Of a stretch of DNA of 19,651 nt, positions 9,501 through 16,516 are shown piece after piece (position 1 is the stretch's first letter; every line of letters begins with the position of its first letter). The notes under the pieces are model-generated. The model ran no database searches. It saw nothing but the letters and a program-made list of their open reading frames with translations, and had not been told where the DNA came from. The position numbers and the translations under genes were made by a program. Location: assembly GCA_003501565.1 (NCBI GenBank), contig DNPC01000694.1, positions 1 to 19,651 on the forward strand. The letters run 5' to 3'. The stretch comes from Planctomycetaceae bacterium (GTDB lineage Bacteria > Planctomycetota > Planctomycetia > Pirellulales > Pirellulaceae).

Positions 9501-9787
9501 GGGAAGAGGCTCACTTTCCGATCGCTGTGCGCTGTATTGTAATCGCACTTTCTGATTGTGGCTTTCTAGAGGAAGCCGTTCGTTGTTCTTCAATCGTATC
9601 TGGCTTGCCGGGCGTCGGTGAAAGGAATGAGTTCACTCCGACCTATCCCGACTCAATCGAAGCCTTACGTCTTCAGTTTTCCGCGCAGAAGTTTGAGGAC
9701 TTGAATGAGCAGGGAGCAACCTTAGTTCCAGGGACGATTCTGGAACTGGCTGAAGAAAGCCTGAAACGGCTAGACGGGCAATTGTGA
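6560..9787 (+). CDS. Ser/Thr kinase fused to STAND (NB-ARC/AfsR-like) ATPase and helical C-terminus (paralogue 1)
   Basis: 1075 residues, apparently soluble: no membrane helix or signal peptide. Residues 1-80 are a helical lead-in typical of planctomycete kinases. A complete Hanks-type kinase domain covers about 85-350: glycine loop GRGGMG (98-103), ATP Lys120 in VAIK, catalytic loop HRDIKPAN with Asp212, and DFG at 230-232. The activation segment ends SPEQARG. A STAND ATPase follows: Walker A GTGGVGKTS (405-413), Walker B LLVLDN with Asp479, and GLPL at 567-570. The winged-helix region begins near TLNRAIEWSYDLL. From about 690 the chain is helical and TPR-like. In STAND proteins the C-terminal part usually senses the signal and the nucleotide domain acts as a switch; here the output would be phosphorylation. 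The ECF sigma gene follows 127 bases downstream. The start lacks an SD sequence, and targets are unknown. Confidence 0.88.
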   Translation: MTQKNLLHLFEQAIEKPPEQRIEFLDKLCGKDKDLHQKLVAMLDLHADASSFLDTDAIKLTEDTSDPTAAFISSNSEPSRLKLGDRLLGRYEVVAAIGRGGMGEVYRCSDLQLQRQVAIKVQRLAIEDDPTTRDRFLREIRSVAALSHLNIVMLHDFATDDEISFAVMEFVDGVSLAEWRSEERETNEILTVAAGIASGLSAAHSKDLMHRDIKPANVMISEYGIAKILDFGLARLQTKDAASDITGEFGQIPGTVPYMSPEQARGDRLTCATDVFSFGTVLYEMFVGNNPYRGETLLETLAMVSDASRIRECLKEAESIPPVISQLIDAMQNRSPEQRPTAAIVADTIQQYLRSEHDTTSAFSMQATDSPNNLPERQIELEGRQNSIKVINEQIDQSPIVTIVGTGGVGKTSLATHLAQQRRNKYAGGVWFCDFSSVDQTADLAGVVASHVTGNAGSFSGLDELITRLSGAPVLLVLDNCEHVIDAAAELAETLCDRLSEITILATSREALDIDRERIHRLAGLAVTGLDCDAAELFRNRASSVVDLKMDQNTRESIHDIVVQLEGLPLAIELAASCLSTMTVNELQESLFDQLSIQKGRRRRSRQATLNRAIEWSYDLLSQEEQEMLQQLTVFRAAFSAEAALKVCGLTEAGRNVLRSLVEKSMLSRTDFGDESRFRLLEPIRQFCQQTRGHLENPEIHERHAVFYANRAKKLGKGINGFDELNCAESLNREWPDLRAAIAWGREQLRFDVAVIPIVDLARNIMFHLRTEAYGWLIEAEQLFPKEFETRADVLWVLANGHWIMANPQLCESVLDRADAIKVSPQTLWVRYFLRFSQNRFEESIAAAEEAERLAEASQDPIEQRWWANAFKACPMAMANPEDPRIDPTIQASRRHVNGLDWPTGRAFFALAEGTVLINRRQMPQAIEKYQEIIKIAKQCGNLWIELISRLVFNEAANPNIPPSVKLEHAIADLRSLLENGEEAHFPIAVRCIVIALSDCGFLEEAVRCSSIVSGLPGVGERNEFTPTYPDSIEALRLQFSAQKFEDLNEQGATLVPGTILELAEESLKRLDGQL

Positions 9788-9914
9788 GACAATTGATTCT
9801 GGCAGAGATGCCCAAATTCTCGGATTGACTAGTAGTATTAAGCGACCACTTTAGTTTAACCTTTTGTTTACTGAGGTCACGTAACACAACGCTAATCATT
9901 ACGCTTCGTACAAT

Positions 9915-10475
9915 ATGGACATTACTCAGATCTTAAAATCGGCAGCGGATGGAGATCCAGATGCGAAGGCCTCCGTCATTGAAGCCGCTTACGATCGCCT
10001 GCGCAGAATGGCTGCGAGGCAGATGAGTCAGGAACGTCAGGATCACACGCTGACTGCTACGGCTTTGGTTCATGAAGTATCGGCCAAGTTCCTAGCTGAC
10101 CAGAGGGCATTGCCAACTGATAGAGCAGCCTTTTTAGGTTTTGCAGCCACCGCGATGCGTAACCTCTTGGTGGATCACGCAAGAACGAAAGGACGACAGA
10201 AACGGGGGGGCGACCGGAAGAAGCTTGCGTTTGAAGAGGCTTTTGTGGCGGCTCAAGAGCAGAGCGAGGATTTTCTAGCACTCAATCAAGCAATCCAAGA
10301 TCTGGCAGATGCAGAACCACGTAAAGCGAAGGTAGTTGAGCTCCGGTATTTCGGAGGTCTGTCGAATCAGCAAGTCGCTGATGCCTTGAGCATTTCTCTC
10401 GCTACAGTGAAAAGAGACTGGGAAGTCGCCCGGACCTGGTTAATGCATGAGCTGCGAACAACGGAATCGGATTAG
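9915..10475 (+). CDS. ECF-type RNA polymerase sigma factor (PF07638/TIGR02999 class)
   Basis: The 186-residue protein has the two domains of an ECF sigma factor. Region 2 contains YDRLRRMAAR (26-35), the class hallmark HTLTATALVHE (44-54) and AMRNLLVDHAR (80-90). Region 4 runs from about 129 to 180: RKAKVVELRYFGGLSNQQVADAL and then the DNA-reading helix ending ATVKRDW (163-169). This class is abundant in planctomycetes and is commonly encoded next to Ser/Thr kinases, which fits its place between two of them. Such a protein directs RNA polymerase to a small, signal-dependent set of promoters. No anti-sigma gene is nearby, so control by phosphorylation is plausible but inferred. The start has no SD sequence. 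The gene may be cotranscribed with the upstream kinase (127-base gap); the following gap is 206 bases. Confidence 0.92.
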   Translation: MDITQILKSAADGDPDAKASVIEAAYDRLRRMAARQMSQERQDHTLTATALVHEVSAKFLADQRALPTDRAAFLGFAATAMRNLLVDHARTKGRQKRGGDRKKLAFEEAFVAAQEQSEDFLALNQAIQDLADAEPRKAKVVELRYFGGLSNQQVADALSISLATVKRDWEVARTWLMHELRTTESD

Positions 10476-10681
10476 CCGATCAGATTGCCACCAGCTTTCG
10501 CTTGGCAGAATTGCTCGGCATCCGCTTCATTCGGGGGAGTATTTCTCTCTTATTTGGTATCGCATACGAAACTGAGGCAAACGCTTGGCCGACATTCTTC
10601 ATGCTCAGATGACGTATTTCAGAGAGTGGGCCGCGTCCGTCTACTACTGTTTAGACCTGATCTCTCTAGTAAAAACAGTCT

Positions 10682-13600
10682 ATGAAACGCAGCAAAGAAG
10701 GAGAGCTCCTCCGAGAAGCAATGGAATTGCCTGCTGAACTGCAACATAAGTTCCTGAAAGATCGGTGCGGAGGCGATAAAGAGCTCTTTCTGCGACTTGC
10801 TGAAACCCTCGGCAACCGGACTGATCCCATTGCGATTATGCGTAGCGAATCGACCGCAGCCCCAATACCGTCGGGTAGTGAAGCGATGCGTCTTGAGGGA
10901 GGCGATTGCCTTCTGGGGAGATACCAAGTCGTAGGAGCTGTAGGCCGAGGTGGTTTTGGTGAGGTCTATCGCTGTCGTGATCTGCAATTGAATCGTGAGG
11001 TAGCGGTGAAAGTGCAGCAACGGTCGATCGAGAGCGACTCGAAAATGCGACGTCGCTTTCTTCGAGAGATCAAGTCCGTTGCGGCTCTGACCCACCCCCA
11101 TATCGTTGCGCTTCACGATTTCGCCACTGACCAAGGAGTATGCTTCGCGGTAATGGAGTTTGTGGATGGAGTTTCAATCGATGAATGGAATTCAAGTGAG
11201 CAGGATGTTGTACAAAGAATCAGAGTTGCTGTCGGAATCGCCCGTGGACTGGAAGCCGCACATGAAATCGGACTGATGCACAGGGATGTCAAACCTGCCA
11301 ACATTATGATCGTTCAGGATAGGATCGCAAAGATCCTTGATTTCGGCCTTGCGCGAGGAGAGTCAGCAGAAGTAGAAAGCGACATCACGGGTAATGGTGA
11401 CCAAATCCCAGGTACGGCTGCATATATGTCGCCCGAGCAGGCGAGAGGAGAGTCGCTTAGTCGTTCTACGGACATTTTCTCATTCGGTACGCTACTTTTC
11501 GAAATGCTTACTGGCAAGAATCCTTTTCGAGGAAACTCTGTCTTAGAAACAATTGGTCGAGTGTCTGAAGGCGGACACATATTGAATCTACTTGAAGAAA
11601 CCCCCGAGATTCCAACAGCGGTCAAAAGTATCATTGCTTTGATGCAGCATCGTGAACCTCATCAAAGGCCAACGGCTGCAGAAATCGCCAATGCACTTGA
11701 AGAGTTTCTGCGGAGTGGTGAAAACACTGCTTTGCAAATCCCGTCTGTGGGATCTGAGAATCCTAGTAACCTTCCCTCTAGACCGTGGGAACTAATAGGA
11801 CGGGAGGAGGAATTTGAGAAGCTAAACAATCTGATTGGTCAATTTCCGGTTGTAAGTGTGGTCGGTACCGGTGGAGTTGGAAAAACGGCGCTTGCGATTC
11901 GGTATGCACAGAAACATCGAAGCCAATTCAAAGGCGGCGTTTGGTTCTGCGACTTCGTATCGGTTCAACAGCGTGACAAGCTAGCTAGTGTTGTCTCTGG
12001 GGTTGTGAATGGCAATTCAGGTGTGACGGCAACACTCGGTGAGCTGATTCAACAACTGTCTGGCAGCCCAGTACTTCTCGTGCTTGATAACTGCGAGCAC
12101 GTGATCGATGAAGCGTCCGACTTTATAGAAACATTGTGTGAAGGCGTTTCAAATCTAACCATATTGGTAACCAGTCGGGAAGCTCTTGGCATTCAGCGAG
12201 AGTGCGTACTGAAGCTTGAAGGTTTGGCTGTCGTTGGAACTGAAAGTCCCGCATCTGAACTTTTTTTCAGTCGAGCCTCACGCTACGTGCACATCGAATG
12301 CAACGAACAATCTCACCAGTACATCGAAGAGATTGTTTTGCGGCTCGAAGGTCTGCCACTTGCAATTGAGCTTGCGGCCTCGTGCTTGAGAACAATGACA
12401 TTAGCGGAATTGCATGCCTCTGTCGGAGAGCAGCTGCTAACGCTTCGCAGGCGACGTCGCACAGGTCGACACGCCGCGCTTCAAAATACAATTGAATGGT
12501 CATTCAATTTGTTGACGCCAGAAGAGCGCGAGCTTCTAAAGTCAACAGCCGTTTTCGCGGGAGAGTTCACTGTTGCTGCTACACTAGCTGTTGCCGATTG
12601 CGGGCCCGAGGGTAGGCAGCTTTTGGAGCGATTAGTCGAAAAGTCGATGGTTGTTCGTAGGAATCATGAAGGGCATTCTCGCTTCCGCGTGCTCGAACCC
12701 ATCAGGCAGTTTTGCCAATCATTAATTGAACCTGAATCTATTTCAGCGATAGATTGTCGACACGCGAAGTACTTTGCACGGCGAGCTGTAGAGCTAGGTA
12801 ATGGCATTTATGGTCAGCGGGAGATTCTCTGTGCTTCTGCCTTGAACATAGAATGGTCAGACCTGCGGAAAGCAATCGCATGGGGAAGGAAATACGTCGA
12901 TATCGAAGTTGGCGTTGACCCAGTGATTGCATTAGCCCGCGTTGCTATGATGCATTTACGTGTTGAATTATTTGACTGGATGCAAGAAGCAGTGGATTGC
13001 TTCGGTCACGAAGCGACAAGTCGCGCTGACGTGAACTATGTTCTGGCGACTGGTGCTTGGGTTAAAGGTGACCGACGAATCGCTCAACACTACATCGATC
13101 GTTCCAACGAAATCTGTCTGAACGCCCCAGCTCTTTACATGCAGTTCGCTCAGTGTTTTTCAGAGAAGCGGTCCGAAGATGCTTGGGAGGTGATTCAAGT
13201 TGCGAGGGCGGTCGCTCGACAGGCTAGTGACGATTTGGAAGTCCGCTGGTTGTCATTGCCTTTTGAGGTCAATGCAATTGCGGTTTCAAATCCAACTGAT
13301 CCAAGGATTGATGATACTATCAGACATGCAATTGAGAATCTCTCTAAAACTGAATGGCCAACCGGCCGTGCTTATCTTGCAATGACACAAGGCGTCGTTG
13401 CGATGACACGTGGCCAGATTACGAAAGCTAGATTCTTCCTCAATCATTGCATTGCGCTAGCCGATTCGAGTCAGAACCGCTCTTTTGCATCTCTCGCAAA
13501 ACTGATTGTAAGTGGGCTGCCGAACAGTGCCGATTCGGCTCCCCAACAGCTCCAACAAGCGGTAGAAGCTTTGCAGCTGATGATCGATAGCGCTATTCAG

Positions 13601-13906
13601 ATAGGCTCCGATGAAAACCACGGTTCCATGTATCCGACAGCAGTTCGCTCGATCATTATTGCAATGGTTCAGTGTCGCCGATTTGAAGATGCAATTCGCT
13701 GTTCCAGCATTATCGATTCACTCAGGGGTAGTGGAGATGCCAACGAATACAATCCGGAATTCCAGCCTGCTTTGCAGCGTGCTGAGGAATCGGTCGGTTC
13801 CGAGAAGTTTGCAGATCTTCAGAAAGCTGGAGCTGAACTCACCGTAGAGCAGGTTGTCGTTATTGGAGAAGAGATCTGCAAAACACTCGGAACCTCTGAT
13901 TATTGA
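10682..13906 (+). CDS. Ser/Thr kinase fused to STAND (NB-ARC/AfsR-like) ATPase and helical C-terminus (paralogue 2)
   Basis: 1074 residues and collinear with the protein at 6560-9787, offset by about ten residues because its N-terminal linker is shorter. The kinase domain is complete: GRGGFG (88-93), Lys110 in VAVK, HRDVKPAN with Asp202, DFG at 220-222, and SPEQARG. The STAND module keeps Walker A GTGGVGKTA (395-403, Lys401), Walker B LVLDN (Asp469) and GLPL (557-560). The winged-helix and helical C-terminal parts match as well. Over the first 40 kinase residues I count about three-quarters identity by eye; the C-terminal third is more diverged. No membrane helix is visible. The two genes are best explained by an old local duplication around the ECF gene. 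Differences in the sensor part suggest different inputs acting on shared or parallel targets. No SD sequence precedes the ATG. Confidence 0.88.
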   Translation: MKRSKEGELLREAMELPAELQHKFLKDRCGGDKELFLRLAETLGNRTDPIAIMRSESTAAPIPSGSEAMRLEGGDCLLGRYQVVGAVGRGGFGEVYRCRDLQLNREVAVKVQQRSIESDSKMRRRFLREIKSVAALTHPHIVALHDFATDQGVCFAVMEFVDGVSIDEWNSSEQDVVQRIRVAVGIARGLEAAHEIGLMHRDVKPANIMIVQDRIAKILDFGLARGESAEVESDITGNGDQIPGTAAYMSPEQARGESLSRSTDIFSFGTLLFEMLTGKNPFRGNSVLETIGRVSEGGHILNLLEETPEIPTAVKSIIALMQHREPHQRPTAAEIANALEEFLRSGENTALQIPSVGSENPSNLPSRPWELIGREEEFEKLNNLIGQFPVVSVVGTGGVGKTALAIRYAQKHRSQFKGGVWFCDFVSVQQRDKLASVVSGVVNGNSGVTATLGELIQQLSGSPVLLVLDNCEHVIDEASDFIETLCEGVSNLTILVTSREALGIQRECVLKLEGLAVVGTESPASELFFSRASRYVHIECNEQSHQYIEEIVLRLEGLPLAIELAASCLRTMTLAELHASVGEQLLTLRRRRRTGRHAALQNTIEWSFNLLTPEERELLKSTAVFAGEFTVAATLAVADCGPEGRQLLERLVEKSMVVRRNHEGHSRFRVLEPIRQFCQSLIEPESISAIDCRHAKYFARRAVELGNGIYGQREILCASALNIEWSDLRKAIAWGRKYVDIEVGVDPVIALARVAMMHLRVELFDWMQEAVDCFGHEATSRADVNYVLATGAWVKGDRRIAQHYIDRSNEICLNAPALYMQFAQCFSEKRSEDAWEVIQVARAVARQASDDLEVRWLSLPFEVNAIAVSNPTDPRIDDTIRHAIENLSKTEWPTGRAYLAMTQGVVAMTRGQITKARFFLNHCIALADSSQNRSFASLAKLIVSGLPNSADSAPQQLQQAVEALQLMIDSAIQIGSDENHGSMYPTAVRSIIIAMVQCRRFEDAIRCSSIIDSLRGSGDANEYNPEFQPALQRAEESVGSEKFADLQKAGAELTVEQVVVIGEEICKTLGTSDY

Positions 13907-14046
13907 GACTTAACCATCAACTGTTCTTACCTACCAGGTAGAGGTTGGTTTAGAAGGGTGGAACAGAGCCCGGACGCTATGGTCTCCGGAGGAATTTGAC
14001 TTCTTTTGAGCCATTTGACTGACTGGTGTCGCCTTGATTGATGAGA

Positions 14047-14068
14047 CCAACAACATAGGGGTTGTTGG
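14047..14068 (+). repeat. 8-bp hairpin in the leader of the small secreted protein gene
   Basis: CCAACAAC (14047-14054) and GTTGTTGG (14061-14068) are perfectly complementary around a 6-base loop. The structure lies 33 bases before the ATG at 14102 and 140 bases after the kinase stop. With no U tract it is a poor terminator, so it may be a leader element or operator. Confidence 0.4.
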
Positions 14069-14101
14069 AAAGGGTAGATTCGCTTTTTCAGGGACTCAGT
14101 C

Positions 14102-14440
14102 ATGAAACGCATCGTCGTCGTAGCTTTGTTGGCAGTAGGGTTTTTCGGAGCATCAATCACAAGTGCCGATGCAGGTGATGGCAAGTCGAGCCGACCATTT
14201 TCTACTGGGAGTGGTCATAAGTTCCGAGGATTCGGCGCGCCGAGCGCCCGCAGTCTAGTGAATCCGCGGAATCGCTTTTACTATCCGTCTTTCAAACAAG
14301 GTTGGAGTATGAATCGGGGGCATTACCAAATTCAGCCTTATTGGGGACGCCACTATCACTCGCGTTATCGGAATCAGTGGGGCCGAGGCAATCATCGCGC
14401 ACCCGTCACCCCTTATCCGTATTACAACCGTTTTCGTTAG
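14102..14440 (+). CDS. Small secreted Tyr/Arg/His-rich protein of unknown function
   Basis: The 112-residue product starts with a textbook signal peptide: MKR, then the hydrophobic IVVVALLAVGFFGASI, then cleavage probably after SADA near residue 24. The mature part, about 88 residues, has no acidic residue after its first few positions. It is rich in Arg, Tyr, His, Gly and Asn (for example YWGRHYHSRYRNQWGRG). It has no cysteine and no recognisable fold. The start is well supported by AGGGA at 14090-14094, seven bases upstream. I do not recognise the family. A basic aromatic composition would suit binding to polysaccharide, nucleic acid or an acidic surface, but that is only inference. A very strong hairpin follows the stop codon by 30 bases, so it is probably transcribed alone. 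Confidence 0.72.
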   Translation: MKRIVVVALLAVGFFGASITSADAGDGKSSRPFSTGSGHKFRGFGAPSARSLVNPRNRFYYPSFKQGWSMNRGHYQIQPYWGRHYHSRYRNQWGRGNHRAPVTPYPYYNRFR

Positions 14441-14469
14441 ACACGTGGCCACCGGACAATTTTGCGTCG

Positions 14470-14508
14470 GAGATGCGACAGCAGATCAGAGATTTGCTGT
14501 CGCATTTC
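14470..14508 (+). terminator. Very stable 18-bp hairpin after the small secreted protein gene
   Basis: Bases 14470-14487 pair with 14491-14508 along the whole length, with two G-U pairs, around a 3-base loop. The core ATGCGACAGCA/TGCTGTCGCAT is perfect. It starts 30 bases after the stop codon. Only three T's occur at its end, so it is either a terminator that does not depend on a long U tract or a 3' mRNA-stabilising structure. Confidence 0.55.
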
Positions 14509-14865
14509 AACGCGATTCATGCAATCTCAGCTGCACCCGCAGGTGTGCCTTCAGTAGACAGAGTTGAACTATATCTCTGAACTTCATATCGCACTTTTTG
14601 CCCATCAGTGGCTGCCTCCGGCCGCCTAGAATTTCCCGCCTGTGCTGTCTTATTTCTTCGCGCCAACAAGCGTTGATTCTCAGTTAGGTTGCAAAAGTGT
14701 GCCTCTTGGGAATCCCGCTAACAGGCGTTGCTTATCGATTCCAAACAGGCAAGCAATAGAGACCATTGGAATGAGTTGGGGCGACAAGTGAGCCATATGA
14801 ATGCAGTTTGTCGCCAAGGACACTGAGGACGTAAGCCTGAAATTGATCCGGCAGGGGTCTTCGGA

Positions 14866-14893
14866 AACGCAACCGAGGTAACGCAACCGAGGT
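14866..14893 (+). repeat. Perfect tandem duplication of a 14-bp unit
   Basis: AACGCAACCGAGGT occurs twice in direct succession (14866-14879 and 14880-14893), ending 58 bases before the start codon at 14952. It may be a slippage product, or a pair of direct-repeat binding sites in the promoter region of the DoxX-like gene. Confidence 0.6.
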
Positions 14894-14951
14894 AGTGCAC
14901 GACTCGCAAACACACTTGTAACTCAGAATCATTGGAAAAGAGGGTTCGCAG

Positions 14952-15326
14952 ATGAAATCACCTTTGAAGACCTACTGGGCTATCACTTGCATATTCTGTT
15001 TAGCAATGGCAGGAGGAGGCGTTGTTAATCTCCTGCGTTTTGATTTTCAACGTCGAGCGATGGCTGAATTGGGATTTCCGGACTACCTCATGACAATTCT
15101 TGGGGTAGCAAAGATCTTGGGGGTGCTTGGACTTTTGCAGCAATCCTGGTCGGGGCCTAAAGAGTGGGCCTATGCTGGGTTCACTTTCTTGTTGGTTGGG
15201 GCATCTGCATCCCACGCATTCAATGGTGACTCGATTTTGAAAACAGCCTTACCACTCTTGTTTCTGTCTCTCGGAATTGGTTCTTACCTGCTCTGTCCTA
15301 GGCGGTGCGAAGGTGTAACAGGGTAA
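14952..15326 (+). CDS. DoxX-like four-helix membrane protein
   Basis: The 124-residue protein has four hydrophobic segments at about 7-28, 45-64, 71-90 and 96-115. The family pattern is clear: a Gly-rich first helix, FPDYLMTILGVAKILGVLGLL in the second, then PKEWAYAGFTFLLVGASASH in the third. This matches the DoxX-like family (DoxX_2, PF13564), small inner-membrane proteins of poorly defined function. Some relatives are linked to quinone or thiol redox chemistry. The length is typical. AGGG at 14941-14944, seven bases upstream, supports the start. The gene sits alone between two long leaders; a 9-bp inverted repeat lies 58 bases after its stop. Confidence 0.8.
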   Translation: MKSPLKTYWAITCIFCLAMAGGGVVNLLRFDFQRRAMAELGFPDYLMTILGVAKILGVLGLLQQSWSGPKEWAYAGFTFLLVGASASHAFNGDSILKTALPLLFLSLGIGSYLLCPRRCEGVTG

Positions 15327-15383
15327 ATCACATTTCTGGACCGCAAAATCCGGGCGAGCGAATGTGCTCAAGTCAAGCTGACC

Positions 15384-15403
15384 GCATGTTCAACTGAACA
15401 TGC
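15384..15403. repeat. 9-bp inverted repeat between the DoxX-like and FHA genes
   Basis: GCATGTTCA (15384-15392) and TGAACATGC (15395-15403) are perfect complements separated by two bases. The near-continuous dyad suggests an operator, but as RNA it could also form a hairpin with a 6-base loop. No U tract follows. Confidence 0.45.
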
Positions 15404-15439
15404 TCAGGAAGAGTCTGTAACGGTAAGTATTAAAGTCAC

Positions 15440-15455
15440 CAGCACTTCGGTGCTG
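15440..15455 (+). repeat. Short hairpin with a C(UUCG)G tetraloop in the FHA gene leader
   Basis: CAGCAC (15440-15445) pairs with GTGCTG (15450-15455) around TTCG, giving the exceptionally stable C(UUCG)G tetraloop. It overlaps an in-frame GTG at 15450 that could otherwise be read as the start of the next gene. This supports the ATG at 15501 as the real start. Confidence 0.5.
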
Positions 15456-15500
15456 CGAACCTCGTTGGTAGTGCGGATACTAGAAAGGGACACAATTACC

Positions 15501-15920
15501 ATGTGGCGTGAAACGGATAAAAACACAACCTACCAAAAAGCCGAGCAGCGTTCGCTTCACGGAACACTTGACATTGAGCACTTTGAGACGCTTCCGATTG
15601 AGGGCGAACTGTCTGCCAAAATCGAGGAGCCCGTATTAGGTCTTATCTTTGATGTTCCACATAGCTCAAGTATGACACTTGGCCGTTCACCAGAAGCCGA
15701 TTTCTGCATAGCCAATGATCCGACGCTCTCACGCATTCACTGTAGATTCGAAGCGTCTGGTTCTGCCATCTATCTGTGCAACTTAAGCAAGACAAATGGC
15801 ACTCGCGTAAATGGACAAAGAGTCGACAGAACGCAACTCTTGTCAGATCGAGATATCGTCTCGGCAGGGACGCTGAGTTTGATCATTAGGATCAATCGCG
15901 ATCGGACAAAGGAAGGTTAG
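15501..15920 (+). CDS. Small FHA-domain (phosphothreonine-binding) protein
   Basis: The 139-residue product has an N-terminal tail of about 45 residues and then one FHA domain (about 46-133). The phosphopeptide-contact signature is intact: LGR at 60-62, LSRIHCRF with Ser77, Arg78 and His80, and KTNGTRVNG at 97-105. FHA domains bind phosphothreonine peptides, so this protein is a likely reader for a Ser/Thr kinase; two such kinases lie upstream. There is no membrane segment. The layout (short Thr-containing tail plus one FHA domain) resembles the actinobacterial regulators GarA and OdhI. Their tails are phosphorylated and then bound by their own FHA domain; a Thr-Thr pair occurs here at residues 9-10. 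I chose 15501 because AGGGA at 15486-15490 precedes it by ten bases. The in-frame GTG at 15450 lies within a hairpin. Confidence 0.85.
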   Translation: MWRETDKNTTYQKAEQRSLHGTLDIEHFETLPIEGELSAKIEEPVLGLIFDVPHSSSMTLGRSPEADFCIANDPTLSRIHCRFEASGSAIYLCNLSKTNGTRVNGQRVDRTQLLSDRDIVSAGTLSLIIRINRDRTKEG

Positions 15921-16516
15921 AAAGACTTAGAACTTCGATCGTTGGAGTCCCAGAAGACTGAATTCACCCAGGGTACTCGTTCGCGATTTGCCGTTCACTT
16001 CCAGGCTGCATCTACCCCAAGAAAGACAAGGCTCACCAGCGGCCGAGAAACACGCTACCTGCATTGAAACAACAATTTGCAGATCGCAGCCCAACACCAT
16101 CAAAACGTGCGAGTGGCCGAGCTAGACCCACTCTCAGCTTTACACCCAAACAACAACGTTAAACCCCAATCCTTGTACGTCGTTGCTAGCACGTCAGGAT
16201 TGAAACATTCGTGGACGATGCCTGTGGAGCATCGTGACAAACCCATTTGCAACCGAAACTATTGCTGATTCTCCAGGGCGATAACGAATCGCTTAACGCA
16301 TTGAATTCTGGTTCCCGATGCGATGACCTGTGTGTTGCTCTCATGGCTGTGATGGTATCAGCCAAGACGGGACGCAGGGAGGTTCTTATTCAAAACTCAT
16401 GAGCTGTTTGTGTGGTGGAAGTCGCCTCAATGGGTGAGGTCGATAAGGTGGCCTCGCCAGCGACAAAAGTGCCGACTGGAATCCCTAATGCAGCCTTTCC
16501 CAAAAGGAGATGAGCC
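15921..16516. other. 596-base gap with a composite hairpin
   Basis: No gene is supported. The frame at 16077-16268 begins with TTG, lacks an SD sequence and shows no motif. Structures present are the inverted repeat at 16167-16202 and a smaller one, GAGTGG (16111-16116) with CCACTC (16128-16133). The promoter of the second RTX gene must lie here or just upstream, but I cannot pick hexamers. Confidence 0.45.
16167..16202. repeat. 7-bp inverted repeat with an internal ACGT/ACGT helix
   Basis: CAATCCT (16167-16173) pairs with AGGATTG (16196-16202). Inside, two ACGT blocks can pair across an asymmetric internal loop of three and one bases, leaving a 10-base loop. Its role is unknown: possibly a terminator of FHA gene transcripts or a leader element of the following gene. 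Confidence 0.35.

Larger units (their letters stand above)
14441..14951. other. 511-base gap with a strong hairpin and a tandem repeat
   Basis: I see no supported gene. Overlapping minus-strand frames between 14680 and 14932 have no SD sequence or motif and occur in several phases at once, as chance frames do. The gap holds an 18-bp hairpin at 14470-14508 and a 14-bp tandem duplication at 14866-14893, and includes the leader of the DoxX-like gene. Confidence 0.5.

Noticed and set aside
9825..9857. TTGACT as the -35 element of an ECF gene promoter
   Set aside because: No acceptable -10 hexamer occurs at 16-18 bases, so the promoter cannot be supported.
10646..10679. 7-bp inverted repeat ACTGTTT/AAACAGT just before the second kinase gene
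   Set aside because: Short AT-rich arms around a 20-base loop are expected by chance at this length; no supporting signal.
6560..13906. Kinase-STAND pair as an Avs-like antiviral system
   Set aside because: STAND ATPases occur in Avs defence proteins, but here there is no nuclease, TIR, caspase-like or other killing effector and no phage or mobile-element context. The ECF sigma gene points to regulation.
16077..16268. 63-codon plus-strand frame in the gap before the second RTX gene
   Set aside because: TTG start, no SD sequence, no recognisable motif, and an inverted repeat runs through it.
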